This document shows, in pieces, positions 48,575 to 58,700 of a stretch of DNA of 64,000 bases (position 1 is its first letter; the number at the start of each line of letters is the position of its first letter). The DNA is from JARFVT01 sp036677425 (GTDB taxonomy: Bacteria > Pseudomonadota > Alphaproteobacteria > UBA8366 > Aestuariispiraceae). The translations under genes were made by a program, and so were the position numbers. Location of the stretch: assembly GCA_036677425.1 (NCBI GenBank), contig JARFVT010000013.1, positions 1,364,001-1,428,000 on the forward strand, written 5' to 3'. The notes beneath the pieces were generated by a model that was given only the letters and a program-made list of their open reading frames with translations, was not told where the DNA came from and searched no databases.

Positions 48575-49117
48575 ATGCGTACGCTTATTTCATTCGCAAA
48601 TTTTATCGATAAATTCAATCAACGCATCGGTATATCGGTGGCTTGGTTGGCGTTATTCATGGTTCTAATACAATTTTCAGTCGTTGTCCTGCGCTATGCC
48701 TTTGGTTATAATTCTATTTTTATGCAAGAATCCATTATCTATATGCATGGTTTTTTATTCTTATTGGGTGCATCATATACATTATTGCATGATGGTCATG
48801 TGCGGGTTGATATTTTTTACCGCGAAGCATCGCCAAAAAAGAAAGCCATAACCAACATATTCGGTGTATTCGTATTTTTAATTCCCGTTTGTATCTCCTT
48901 TCTAATATTCTCGCTTCCATATGTGGCTAATTCATGGAAAATATTTGAATCGTCAAAAGAAACAAGCGGCATTCCCGCCGTCTATATTCTTAAATCAGCA
49001 ATAATTGCCTTTTGTTTATTAATAATTTTACAAGGCATTTCAATGGCAATTCATTCATTGGCAATAATTCTTGGTGATGAAAAACCAGCTGCACCCGAAG
49101 AACATGAGGGAATATAG
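48575..49117 (+). CDS. dctQ: TRAP transporter small permease (DctQ)
   Basis: A 180-residue inner-membrane protein with four helices (residues about 18-40, 52-72, 88-110 and 138-160): VAWLALFMVLIQFSVVVLRY, IIYMHGFLFLLGASYTLLHD and GHVRVDIFYR are DctQ hallmarks. It supports the large permease in sodium-driven carboxylate uptake. GGGG lies 11 bases before the ATG. It is followed two bases later by dctM. Confidence 0.92.
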   Translation: MRTLISFANFIDKFNQRIGISVAWLALFMVLIQFSVVVLRYAFGYNSIFMQESIIYMHGFLFLLGASYTLLHDGHVRVDIFYREASPKKKAITNIFGVFVFLIPVCISFLIFSLPYVANSWKIFESSKETSGIPAVYILKSAIIAFCLLIILQGISMAIHSLAIILGDEKPAAPEEHEGI

Positions 49118-49119
49118 AA

Positions 49120-50925
49120 ATGCTAATTACAGAATATCTTGATTTAGGAATGTTTGCCGTTGCCTGTATTTTTTTAATGCTGGGCTTTCCCGTGGCCTTT
49201 ACCTTATCTGGCACTGCGTTGATTTTCGCAATGATAGGCTTTGGCCTTGGTGTATTTGATATAAGTTATATCGCTAATATACCCAGTAGAATTTTTGGCA
49301 ATGCAGTTTGGAATGAAATTTTAATCGCTGTGCCGTTATTTGTTTTCATGGGCGTAATGTTAGAACGATCAAAAGTTGCCGAAGAATTGTTAGAGACTAT
49401 GGGCCGTCTTTTTGGCGCAATACGCGGTGGGCTTGGGGTTTCTGTTACAATTGTTGGCGCATTATTGGCTGCCTCAACAGGGATAGTAGGCGCAACCGTG
49501 GTTACAATGGGTCTATTATCATTACCCACCATGATGCGGCGTGGTTATGACCCTTCACTTGCCTGTGGCTCAATTTGCGCTGCGGGTACATTGGGCCAAA
49601 TAATACCACCATCGATTGTTTTGGTATTACTTGGCGATCAAATTTCAAATGCATATGTAGATGCACAACGCGGTATTGGCAATTGGTCGCCAGAACCCGT
49701 ATCGGTGGGCGATTTATTCGCGGGCGCATTATTACCTGGTTTAATGGTGGTTGGAATGTATATTCTATATCAATTATTAATCGCATGGTTAAAGCCCGAA
49801 ACATCACCCGCAATTCCCCATGACCCCGATGCCACCCGTGGTTTATTCAAGCAAATAATGCATGCGTTGATACCACCAGTTGTTTTAATAATATCAGTTC
49901 TTGGATCAATTTTGGCGGGCGTTGCCACCCCGACGGAGGCCGCGGCCGTCGGCGCGATTGGTGCGACCTTGCTTGCCGGTGTTCGGATAAAAGAACTTGA
50001 TATGGATATGCATATATTAACCGAAAAATTTAATAGTAACCAAAAGATAAGCCGCATGTTTGCTGCATCATTTGGTGGTTTTTTGGTTTTTGCCTTGATT
50101 GGTGAAATGGCTTTTTCTAGCCCATTAATATTTGGCATAGTTGGCATGATGGCAATGGTTGCGATTGTTTATTTAAAACTTTTACGCAAATTTTTAATGA
50201 TCATTGATAGCAAAAATAACCTGCCTATATATTTGGCTGCTATATCATTGATGGTGATGTTATTATTGGCAAAATTTATCGATATGCGTATCCAGCGCGA
50301 TACCATGTCGAATGTTGAATATGGCGCAATTGGCATTGCAATGGTTGCTGGTGTTATTCTTATGTGGGGCTTGGCGGTATCGCTTTGGCGCACATGGGGA
50401 ACGGGCATACTTCGCATGGTTAATCGTGGCACTATGGAAATATCGGCAATGGTATTTGTCATATTAATCGGTGCGGCGATGTTTAGCTTGGTTTTCCGTG
50501 GTTACGGTGGCGATGATATGGTCAAAGATTTTTTATTAAGCCTTCCCGGTGATGAATGGGGCATGATTGTCATGGTAATGGTGGTAATGTTTTTCCTTGG
50601 GTTCTTCCATGATTTTATCGAAATTACCTTTGTCGTCGTACCAATAGTTGCGCCTATTTTATTGGCTAATGATTTTATCAGCCCCGTATGGCTTGGGGTT
50701 TTAATGGCGATGAATTTGCAAACATCATTTTTAACACCGCCATTTGGTTTTGCATTATTTTACTTGCGCGGGGTTGCGCCAAAAGAAATAAGCACTATGC
50801 AAATATACAAAGGCGTGCTTCCTTTTATTATTATTCAAATAATTGCATTATTTTTATTAAGTATGTTCCCGCAATTGGCTAATTGGTTGCCAGAGGTGAT
50901 TTTCGGTTCAAAATTTGTTGATTAG
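49120..50925 (+). CDS. dctM: TRAP transporter large permease (DctM)
   Basis: A 601-residue protein with about 14 membrane helices. LMLGFPVAFTLSGTALIFAM, GVSVTIVGALLAASTGIVGA, CAAGTLGQIIPPSIVLVLLG and GVATPTEAAAVGAIGATLLA are the DctM motifs. MNLQTSFLTPPFGFALFYLR is near the end. The extended loop and two extra helices between about residues 290 and 430 fit the larger DctM subtype. It forms the transport channel with DctQ and DctP. Confidence 0.95.
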   Translation: MLITEYLDLGMFAVACIFLMLGFPVAFTLSGTALIFAMIGFGLGVFDISYIANIPSRIFGNAVWNEILIAVPLFVFMGVMLERSKVAEELLETMGRLFGAIRGGLGVSVTIVGALLAASTGIVGATVVTMGLLSLPTMMRRGYDPSLACGSICAAGTLGQIIPPSIVLVLLGDQISNAYVDAQRGIGNWSPEPVSVGDLFAGALLPGLMVVGMYILYQLLIAWLKPETSPAIPHDPDATRGLFKQIMHALIPPVVLIISVLGSILAGVATPTEAAAVGAIGATLLAGVRIKELDMDMHILTEKFNSNQKISRMFAASFGGFLVFALIGEMAFSSPLIFGIVGMMAMVAIVYLKLLRKFLMIIDSKNNLPIYLAAISLMVMLLLAKFIDMRIQRDTMSNVEYGAIGIAMVAGVILMWGLAVSLWRTWGTGILRMVNRGTMEISAMVFVILIGAAMFSLVFRGYGGDDMVKDFLLSLPGDEWGMIVMVMVVMFFLGFFHDFIEITFVVVPIVAPILLANDFISPVWLGVLMAMNLQTSFLTPPFGFALFYLRGVAPKEISTMQIYKGVLPFIIIQIIALFLLSMFPQLANWLPEVIFGSKFVD

Positions 50926-50945
50926 CTTTATGTCATATTAATATG

Positions 50946-50984
50946 AAGGCCATATAAAATTATTTATTATTTTATGGCTTTTAT
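50946..50984 (+). terminator. Possible terminator after dctM
   Basis: AAGGCCATATAAAAT and ATTTTATGGCTTTT form an imperfect AT-rich stem with a short loop, ending in TTTTATAT, 21 bases after the dctM stop. Weak but well placed. Confidence 0.45.
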
Positions 50985-51087
50985 ATTGCCATGGTTACTG
51001 TATTCTCAATATAAAATAGCAAAATAACCATATTTTATATTTAAATTATAAGATTAATATCTAATAATTACTTTAGGGATATAGCTA

Positions 51088-53364
51088 ATGACCGATGAGG
51101 ACTTGGATAAAGAAGCACTTTATTATCACCGCATGGCACCAGCCGGAAAAATAAGCGTGCAGGCAACAAAACCATTAGCAAATCAACGTGATTTAAGCTT
51201 GGCCTATTCGCCGGGAGTTGCGGCGGCTTGTCGATTAATTGTAGATGACCCTAAAGAAGTATCAAGCGTTACAGCACGCGGTAATTTAATTGGCGTTATA
51301 ACAAATGGTACTGCGGTTCTTGGCCTTGGTAATATTGGCCCATTGGCATCTAAACCTGTGATGGAAGGCAAAGGCGTTTTATTTAAAAAATTCGCAGGTA
51401 TTGATGTATTTGATATTGAAGTCGCAGAAAATGATATTGATAAATTTTGTGATATAGTCGCAGCCCTTGAACCAACCTTTGGCGGTATTAATTTAGAAGA
51501 TATTAAAGCACCAGAATGTTTTGAAATTGAAAAACAATTACGCAAACGCATGAATATCCCTGTTTTCCATGATGATCAGCATGGCACGGCAATTATTGTT
51601 GCCGCAGCGGTTTATAACGGTTTGCATGTTGTTAATAAAAAAATTGAAGATGTGAAGATTATATGTTCGGGTGCTGGTGCGGCTGCGCTTGCATGTTTAA
51701 ATATGTTGGTTGTAATGGGTGTCAAACGCGAAAATATCACAGTTTGTGATATCGAAGGCGTGGTTTATAAGGGGCGTGAAATATTAATGGATCAATATAA
51801 ATCCATTTATGCTCAAAATACGGATGCTAGAACACTTGATGATGTTATTGCCGATAAAGATATTTTTCTTGGCCTGTCGGCCCCTGGTGTTTTAACCCCT
51901 GAAATGGTTAAAAAAATGGCTATTAAGCCGCTTATCATGGCATTAGCCAACCCAACCCCAGAAATCCTACCCGAATTAGCCATGGCAGCAAGTCCCGATG
52001 CAATTTGTGCTACTGGGCGTTCTGATTATCCCAATCAAGTCAATAATGTGCTTTGTTTTCCCTTTATTTTCAGGTGCGCATTAGATGTTGGCGCAACGGA
52101 GATTAACGAGGAAATGAAAATTGCTTGCGTTAAAGCAATCGCATCACTTGCCAGAAAAGAAGCAACCGAGGCAGTTGCAAAAGTATATGGCAGTGATGCA
52201 ATTGCATTTGGTGCAAATAATCTTATTCCAAAACCATTTGACACAAGGCTGATTTTAGAAATAGCACCCGCAGTTGCCAAGGCGGCAATGAATTCAGGAG
52301 TGGCGACAAAGCCAATTACAGATTTTGAAAAATATAACCAACATTTAAGCGAATTTGTTTATCGATCTGGTACGGTGATGAAGCCAATTTTCGATGCGGC
52401 AATCGCCGACCCACGTCGTGTTGTCTATACCGAGGGCGAAGAAGAACGCATATTACGCGCCGTGCAGGTTATTATCGATGATAAAATTGCCAAGCCGATT
52501 TTAATTGGCAGGCGTGATGTGGTTACTTCACGGATAAAAAAGCTTGGTTTGCGGCTTAAAATTGACGAGGATTTTGAACTTTGTGATCCACAAAATGATG
52601 AACGTTATGGTGAATATTGGCGCATGTATCATGATATTATGGGACGGCATGGTGCATCACCAGATGCGTCGCGTATTACAGTGCGAACCCATCCAACAAT
52701 CATTGGTTCATTAATGTTATTGCGCGGTGAAGTTGACGCATTAATTTGTGGTACAACGGGTCAATTCCAAAAACATTTACGCGATGTTCGTAATGTTATT
52801 GGACTTAAAGATGGCGTACGTGATTTATCGACAATTAATATGTTAGTGTTGGATAAAGGTGTTGTATTCATATCCGATACCCATGTATCACCCAATCCAA
52901 CTGCCGAAGAATTAGTAGAAATGGTGGTTCTTGCAGCAGAAGAAGTAAGGTCATTTGGTATCACGCCGCATATTGCTATGTTATCACATTCAAATTTTGG
53001 AACATCAATGCATCAATCTGCCGTCATAGTGCACAATGCGGTCAAAATATTGCAAGAACAATATCCTGATCTTGAAGTCGATGGTGAAATGCACGCTGAT
53101 ACCGCCTTAAATAAAGAATTGCGCGATATTTTATTACCAAATTGCAAATTAACCAAAAATGCAAATTTAATGATTATGCCAAATTTGGATGCGGCAAATA
53201 TTTCATATAATATGGTTAAAATGTTAGGCGATGGTTTATCGGTTGGCCCAATAATGATTGGCGCGGCAGTGCCCGCCCATATTTTAACCCAATCTTTAAC
53301 TTGGCGTTGTATTGTTAATATGACGGCGGTTGCGGTTAATGATGCACAACAAGCAAAGCCTTAA
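51088..53364 (+). CDS. maeB: NADP-dependent malic enzyme with phosphotransacetylase-like domain
   Basis: Decarboxylates malate to pyruvate with reduction of NADP+. A 758-residue protein: malic domain with LSLAYSPGVAAACRLI, FAGIDVFDIEVAEND, NIPVFHDDQHGTAIIVAAAV and the NAD(P) site ICSGAGAAALACLNML (about residues 190-205). The C-terminal 330 residues (from MKPIFDAAIADPRRVVYTEG) form a phosphate acetyltransferase-like domain typical of MaeB. In this lineage it would couple C4-acid uptake by the adjacent TRAP transporter to pyruvate supply. TTTAGGGA precedes the start. Confidence 0.95.
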   Translation: MTDEDLDKEALYYHRMAPAGKISVQATKPLANQRDLSLAYSPGVAAACRLIVDDPKEVSSVTARGNLIGVITNGTAVLGLGNIGPLASKPVMEGKGVLFKKFAGIDVFDIEVAENDIDKFCDIVAALEPTFGGINLEDIKAPECFEIEKQLRKRMNIPVFHDDQHGTAIIVAAAVYNGLHVVNKKIEDVKIICSGAGAAALACLNMLVVMGVKRENITVCDIEGVVYKGREILMDQYKSIYAQNTDARTLDDVIADKDIFLGLSAPGVLTPEMVKKMAIKPLIMALANPTPEILPELAMAASPDAICATGRSDYPNQVNNVLCFPFIFRCALDVGATEINEEMKIACVKAIASLARKEATEAVAKVYGSDAIAFGANNLIPKPFDTRLILEIAPAVAKAAMNSGVATKPITDFEKYNQHLSEFVYRSGTVMKPIFDAAIADPRRVVYTEGEEERILRAVQVIIDDKIAKPILIGRRDVVTSRIKKLGLRLKIDEDFELCDPQNDERYGEYWRMYHDIMGRHGASPDASRITVRTHPTIIGSLMLLRGEVDALICGTTGQFQKHLRDVRNVIGLKDGVRDLSTINMLVLDKGVVFISDTHVSPNPTAEELVEMVVLAAEEVRSFGITPHIAMLSHSNFGTSMHQSAVIVHNAVKILQEQYPDLEVDGEMHADTALNKELRDILLPNCKLTKNANLMIMPNLDAANISYNMVKMLGDGLSVGPIMIGAAVPAHILTQSLTWRCIVNMTAVAVNDAQQAKP

Positions 53365-53408
53365 ATATTATCACCAAATTTAACAATGGTTAATTAAGTG
53401 AATTCGCA

Positions 53409-54812
53409 ATGATAACTGATATTGATTATGTTAAACAACAAGATGCAGATGAAGCGTTCGATGAATTATACGGATTGTCGGATGAAATTATCAATGCGGT
53501 AAATGATGCGGTTGATCGCAATTCTGATGTTGGTGAATTAAAATTAATATTGAAACCATTACATGCCGCCGATGTTGCCGATTTATTAGAACAGCTTAGC
53601 AGCAATGCGCGTGAATATGTGGTGCAAACATTAGGATCAGAGCTTGATTATGACACTATCGGCTATCTTGATGATAATGTTCGGGATGATATTGTCGAGG
53701 ATTTAGACACAAGCCAGCTCGCCAAAATTATTTCTGATTTAGATAGCGATGATGCCTTTGATTTAATCGAAGATTTAGATAAAGAAGAACAATTAGAGCT
53801 TCTTAAGGCAATTCCAGCCAAAGAGCGCGCCCATTATGAACAAAGCCTTTCTTTTCCTGAAGATAGCGCGGGGCGGTTAATTCAACGCGAAGTTATAACC
53901 ATCGCCGCTTTTTGGAATGTCGGGCAAGCCATTGATTATATGCGCGATGATAAAAATGACCTGCCCCGCGATTTTTATAATTTAATCGTCGTTGACTCGC
54001 GTTATAAACCAATGGGCATGGTCCAGCTTTCACGCCTATTGCGTGCGGGGCGTGATATTATGGTATCAAGCCTTATGGATGAGGAGGCAAAAATTATACC
54101 CGCATTGATGGATCAGGAAGATGCGGCATTTTTATTCCACCAATATGGTTTGGTCGAAGCCCCCGTTGTCGATGATGGTGGCAAGCTTGTCGGGGTTATA
54201 ACCATAGATGATATTATTGATGTTATGACCGAAGAACGCGAAGAAGATATGTTGAAACTTGGTGGTGTTATCGAAGATGATTTATATTCTGATGTGATAA
54301 AAACCACTCGTTTACGTTTTCCTTGGTTATTCATTAATTTATTAACGGCAATTTTAGCGGCGAGCGTAATTGGTTTATTTGAAGAGGCATTAGATCAAAT
54401 AGTCGCCTTAGCTATTTTAATGCCTATCGTTGCCTCTATGGGTGGAAATGCGGGAACGCAAACATTAACCGTGGCGGTTCGCGCCCTTGCCACCAATGAA
54501 TTAACCGCAACCAATGCCATGCGTATCGTTGGCAAAGAAGGTGTTGTCGGTGCAATTAACGGTATTATCTTTGCCTTTGCAGCGGCAATTACCGCATGGT
54601 TATGGTTTGGCGATCCGATGCTTGGTCTGGTTATCGCCGCTGCGATGGTGATAAATTTACTGGCCGCAGGCGTAACAGGTGCGGTTATTCCATTAATATT
54701 AGATAAATATGGTTATGACCCTGCGATTGCATCAACCGTATTTTTAACCACCATAACCGATGTTGTTGGTTTTCTTTCCTTCCTTGGATTAGCTGTTTTA
54801 TTATTGTTATAA
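53409..54812 (+). CDS. mgtE: Magnesium transporter MgtE
   Basis: A 467-residue protein. The N-terminal superhelical domain (LKPLHAADVADLLEQL, residues 35-135) is followed by a CBS pair (about 140-265; VVDDGGKLVGVITIDDIIDV). Five C-terminal helices begin near FPWLFINLLTAILAASVIGL and include MPIVASMGGNAGTQTLTVAV, the conserved pore segment. It imports Mg2+ under control of its cytoplasmic sensor. It starts 44 bases after maeB and may share its transcript. Confidence 0.95.
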   Translation: MITDIDYVKQQDADEAFDELYGLSDEIINAVNDAVDRNSDVGELKLILKPLHAADVADLLEQLSSNAREYVVQTLGSELDYDTIGYLDDNVRDDIVEDLDTSQLAKIISDLDSDDAFDLIEDLDKEEQLELLKAIPAKERAHYEQSLSFPEDSAGRLIQREVITIAAFWNVGQAIDYMRDDKNDLPRDFYNLIVVDSRYKPMGMVQLSRLLRAGRDIMVSSLMDEEAKIIPALMDQEDAAFLFHQYGLVEAPVVDDGGKLVGVITIDDIIDVMTEEREEDMLKLGGVIEDDLYSDVIKTTRLRFPWLFINLLTAILAASVIGLFEEALDQIVALAILMPIVASMGGNAGTQTLTVAVRALATNELTATNAMRIVGKEGVVGAINGIIFAFAAAITAWLWFGDPMLGLVIAAAMVINLLAAGVTGAVIPLILDKYGYDPAIASTVFLTTITDVVGFLSFLGLAVLLLL

Positions 54813-54832
54813 TATCTTTTTAAATATTTTAA

Positions 54833-55633
54833 TTAATGCCCGATGGTGAAGTTATTTTTACCATTGGTATCTTTACAATGCACAAGATATAGCGGACGAG
54901 TTCCATAGCCATGTGCCTTGTGTTTTTCACCCATTTTGACCCCAAGTTTATGGTCATAAAAAGATGATGCAGGCATCATGCGCACAATAAAGGCTGCGCG
55001 GCGTTTGTCGGTGTTATTGGCGCTTGAACCATGAATAATATATACATCATGGAAAGAAACTTGCCCCGCCTTTAGAATAAGATTTTCTGATTCATTTTCA
55101 TCAAAATGTTCAGAATCACAAACCAAATTAATAGTTTTATCATCACCTTCTGACCATGAATGAGAAAATAATTTATGGGGTTTATGTGACCCAGGACTGA
55201 AGCGCATCGGGCCATTTTGCGCTGTTACATCATCAAGGGGAATCCAGATTGTTAGAGTTTCAAGCGGTTTTATGGGATAATAATCACCGTCTTGATGCCA
55301 TGGAGTTTCCTTGCCACTATGGGCTGGTTTTCCAAAAAGAGTTGTGCCCCATAAAATTATATCTTCACCGATTAACTGCGCCGCGATATTTAATAAATCG
55401 GGGTGAGTGGCAAATTCAAGCCATTTTTTTGAGCCAATAACACCTTGCGATCCGCCATCAGTTTGATGAGGACCCAGCATGACATCAGACATTAGATGCT
55501 CGTTATTCTTTAATAAAATATCATATTCGGCGCGCATTTCGGCAAGCATTTCAACTGGCAAGCTGTAGTTAGGAACAATCCAGCCATTTTCACGGTAACT
55601 ATTTAATTCTTTTGCACTTAATTTTAGTAACAT
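54833..55633 (-). CDS. Phytanoyl-CoA dioxygenase (PhyH) family protein
   Basis: A 266-residue Fe(II)/2-oxoglutarate-dependent oxygenase. The facial triad is HQDGDYY (H113, D115) and IIHGSSANNTDKRRAAF (H201), with the following arginine likely binding 2-oxoglutarate. LTIWIPLDDVTAQNGPMRFS is the family's core strand. The substrate is unknown. Members hydroxylate lipids, ectoine or natural products. It converges with mgtE, 20 bases apart. Confidence 0.9.
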   Translation of the reverse strand: MLLKLSAKELNSYRENGWIVPNYSLPVEMLAEMRAEYDILLKNNEHLMSDVMLGPHQTDGGSQGVIGSKKWLEFATHPDLLNIAAQLIGEDIILWGTTLFGKPAHSGKETPWHQDGDYYPIKPLETLTIWIPLDDVTAQNGPMRFSPGSHKPHKLFSHSWSEGDDKTINLVCDSEHFDENESENLILKAGQVSFHDVYIIHGSSANNTDKRRAAFIVRMMPASSFYDHKLGVKMGEKHKAHGYGTRPLYLVHCKDTNGKNNFTIGH

Positions 55634-55884
55634 TATTTATCCCAATATATGGTTCTTATTTTTATATAAGAGAAATTATATTTAATTCACAATGGATATG
55701 TCAATAGTTTTAATTAAGCTTAAACCATTAAAACAAATTCAAAACCAATGCCATATAATGTGATTATAAGTTATTTAAATTTTCTATATGTATGGAAAAA
55801 CTGCGTAGAATATAAAGAATAATCCCAATATATTTAATAATATACCGAGATTATTCAATTGTTGGACTTTATAAATTTATAATT

Positions 55885-57876
55885 TTAAAGTGTTCTTGCC
55901 AATCTAAATCCAATATTAGATGTGAAGGATGTTGTTGCGCGCCAATAAATGTTATTTAAATTAGCATGACTATCATAACTGCCGCCACGGACAAAATAAT
56001 TTCCCATGCCACCAGTATAAGCTGTGCCGTTAGTTGGGTATAGAGAAGAATTTTCAGTATAATTATCTGCAACCCATTCCATTACATTACCAATCATATC
56101 ATGTACCCCCCAATATCCAGTAAAGCTGCCCACTGGTGCAGTTTTAGTATATATATCACCGCAACCAACATGGCCGCCCACAGTAGCATTTGCACACTTG
56201 GCATTTTTGTTTCCTTCAAATTTTGTACCACCCCATGGCACAGAATTGCCAGTACCAGCACCGGCGACATATTCCCATTCTGCATCGCTCGGCAAGCGAT
56301 AATTTAAGCCTGTTTTTTTATTTAACCATTCAATATATTTATTCTCTATTACATCCACACTTAGACCAGATATAGGATATTTACCTTTACTGCCATTATT
56401 ATAATCTACGGGATAACCACATCCACCATCAACGACACATTTTAAATAATCATTCCATGTTACTTCATATTTACCAATTTCAAAATTATGTCCAAATGTA
56501 ATATTACGGGCTGGACTGTAAATTGCCATAGAAGGACAATATGGAAAAACATTGCTTAGCTTCGAACAACCCATAGTGAATGATTTTCCTAATGATAAAA
56601 CTTTGACCATCGGCGGGGCAACTGAAATCGTTGGGACAGTTACAGTTGGGACAGTTTGTGGATTTGCTGCGTTTGACGATAAAACATTAATATCATATTT
56701 GATAATTTTAATACCATTCTGCCGATTAACCTTGTTAAATAATCGTGGTTTAATATTTAATAATTGCGCGCTGCTGGCAGGTTCAAATTGTTCTTTAAAA
56801 TTTGATCCAAATATATATTTAAACCCAACCGCTAAGGCATAATTTGGTTTGGATATATTGTCATCACGGCCTTCAATTTCAATACTAACTGCTGGTACAG
56901 GGCTATATATTGCCTTGGTTGAAAACTCCTTAATATTTTCATTACCATTGACACCATTCCATGTTGTTCCCCGGATTGATAATTCTAATTTAGGTAATTT
57001 TGATAACCGACCACCCAATTCCAAATCAAAGCCATTAACAGGGCGCTCTTCACGGGTTTTATTTGTTTCTATTGATCCACTTAATGCCTTATAATAATTC
57101 ATATTGGCTCTAAACAAGCTTGATTTAGCTGCCAAGCCGATGCTGGTACGCCGATGATTATATGGAAATTCATGATCATAAAAACTATTTACCTCATATA
57201 TCCACTTATTATTATTGCTTAAATAACGATAGGCAAGACCAGCATTAATTGTTGTACGCCCCCTGCCCATTTTAAAAACACGTCCCGCACTAGTTTGCAT
57301 AAGTATATTATGGCGACCTGTTTTATCTTTGAATAAAGGAAATATTGTCGATATTGAATATTTAGGCTTTTTACGCAAACCAATGCCAGCCTTTATTTCT
57401 ATATTTGCCAATGCGGCAATATCACTTTGGTTTAATATCTCCTCGCTCGTTTGGGCGACACCGTTTAAGGCAATTTTGGCAAGACTTACTTTATCAATAG
57501 TAAAGTTATTACCGCCCCCATTTAAGATATTATATTTTGCTTGATTTAAAATTTGACTAGCAGTATTGGCAATTAAATTTCTGTTCAATGATTGCAAGCC
57601 GTGCAGCATAACATCATATGCATTGCCATCTTTCTTAACTGGTTGATTTGCCCATTCATTAATTGGCCCAAGCATATATTGCAAAAGATGATCACCAACG
57701 ACAGACCCTATTTGATCAAAAGCCATATTATTTGTTGGTAATTTAGTCGGTGGGATAAATTTTGCATCACTGCTTATAATCCCATCATGATAATGTGCAA
57801 TACTAACTACTGGCATAAATATTATGCCTAATCCTAATAATATAAAAATAAAATCTTGTCTTAGATGATATATCAT
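55885..57876 (-). CDS. Outer-membrane protein: inverse-autotransporter-like barrel fused to SUMF1/FGE-like domain
   Basis: A 663-residue protein starting at ATG 57876 (signal peptide IFILLGLGIIFMPVVSIAHY). Residues about 30-375 read like the inverse autotransporter (intimin/invasin-type) beta domain: QSLNRNLIANTASQILNQAK, IEIKAGIGLRKKPKYSIS, DHEFPYNHRRTSIGLAAKSS and ISKPNYALAVGFKYIFG. After a Pro/Val/Thr-rich linker (about 410-435), the C-terminal 230 residues are a formylglycine-generating-enzyme (SUMF1)-like domain: FEIGKYEVTWNDYLKCV, LPSDAEWEYVAGAG, GVHDMIGNVMEWVADNY, VRGGSYDSH and IGFRLARTL. The barrel would anchor the enzyme-like or C-type-lectin-like domain outside the cell. I know no characterised protein with this architecture. 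Confidence 0.75.
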   Translation of the reverse strand: MIYHLRQDFIFILLGLGIIFMPVVSIAHYHDGIISSDAKFIPPTKLPTNNMAFDQIGSVVGDHLLQYMLGPINEWANQPVKKDGNAYDVMLHGLQSLNRNLIANTASQILNQAKYNILNGGGNNFTIDKVSLAKIALNGVAQTSEEILNQSDIAALANIEIKAGIGLRKKPKYSISTIFPLFKDKTGRHNILMQTSAGRVFKMGRGRTTINAGLAYRYLSNNNKWIYEVNSFYDHEFPYNHRRTSIGLAAKSSLFRANMNYYKALSGSIETNKTREERPVNGFDLELGGRLSKLPKLELSIRGTTWNGVNGNENIKEFSTKAIYSPVPAVSIEIEGRDDNISKPNYALAVGFKYIFGSNFKEQFEPASSAQLLNIKPRLFNKVNRQNGIKIIKYDINVLSSNAANPQTVPTVTVPTISVAPPMVKVLSLGKSFTMGCSKLSNVFPYCPSMAIYSPARNITFGHNFEIGKYEVTWNDYLKCVVDGGCGYPVDYNNGSKGKYPISGLSVDVIENKYIEWLNKKTGLNYRLPSDAEWEYVAGAGTGNSVPWGGTKFEGNKNAKCANATVGGHVGCGDIYTKTAPVGSFTGYWGVHDMIGNVMEWVADNYTENSSLYPTNGTAYTGGMGNYFVRGGSYDSHANLNNIYWRATTSFTSNIGFRLARTL

Positions 57877-58052
57877 GTCAACCAAACCTTTAATTGCTAT
57901 AATTATTAAAAACAACTATTACTTGTATTCTCTAAGGCTATAAAAGTCAAGCAAAATCAAATATTTTACAATATTTAACTACTTATGGTAGTGTGGTAAA
58001 TCGATACGGTTGCATGATAAAATTAAGAAAATACTATAATTACAATATTATA

Positions 58053-58640
58053 TTAGTCGGGTATTTTTAAACGTCGATAGGCTGATAAAAATTCTTTTTT
58101 TGCAATATTTGGCTGTTTCGGCGTAATTACATATTTGCCGATAGGCGGCTTTTTCCAAATCTTATCAGCTTCACTTTGGCTAAAACCTGCTATTGCGACG
58201 GCTTCTAATCTGGCTGATGCAATATCTGCTTTTTTAATTTTAACTTTAATATCATCAGGCAGATAGGCAGGCAGGTTAAATCTAATATTAATTGCTATTT
58301 CAAGTTTTTTTTCAATTTCTTTATAACTGTCGCCAATCGCTGCTTTAAATGGTGATATCATATCACCGATTACATATTCGGCAGCATCATGTAATAATGC
58401 AGCTAATCGCCATTTGCTATCTATTTTTGGATCAAAATCTGAAAATATTTTAACCACTAACAAGCTATGTTGCGCCACTGAATAGCCCCAATCACCGCTC
58501 GTTTGACCATTCCACCTTGAAATATGCGACAAGCCATGGGCAATATCTTCAATTTCAATATCAACTGCCGATGGGTCTAATAAGTCAAGTCTTCGCCCAC
58601 TAAGCATACGCTGCCATGCACGCCCTGTTGTTTTTTTCAT
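58053..58640 (-). CDS. HD-domain hydrolase, YfbR-like
   Basis: A 195-residue soluble protein with SVAQHSLLVVKIF (H58), ALLHDAAEYVIGDM (H84-D85) and a downstream aspartate, the metal-binding HD pattern. The order H...HD...D and the GDMISPFK motif match the YfbR/COG1896 group of 5'-nucleotidase-like phosphohydrolases. The substrate is probably a deoxynucleoside monophosphate. It stands between the outer-membrane protein gene and the permease gene on the same strand. Confidence 0.83.
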   Translation of the reverse strand: MKKTTGRAWQRMLSGRRLDLLDPSAVDIEIEDIAHGLSHISRWNGQTSGDWGYSVAQHSLLVVKIFSDFDPKIDSKWRLAALLHDAAEYVIGDMISPFKAAIGDSYKEIEKKLEIAINIRFNLPAYLPDDIKVKIKKADIASARLEAVAIAGFSQSEADKIWKKPPIGKYVITPKQPNIAKKEFLSAYRRLKIPD

Positions 58641-58700
58641 CGATCAATACCTTAAATTATATTTAATTAATTCAAATGCCATATATCTATGATTATCATA

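Noticed and set aside
53365..53408. Mg2+ riboswitch before mgtE
   Set aside because: Only 44 bases separate maeB and mgtE, too short for a known magnesium-sensing leader.
55885..55990. Diversity-generating retroelement variable region
   Set aside because: The C terminus resembles such targets, but I found no reverse transcriptase, template repeat or accessory gene in the window. Kept only as a check.
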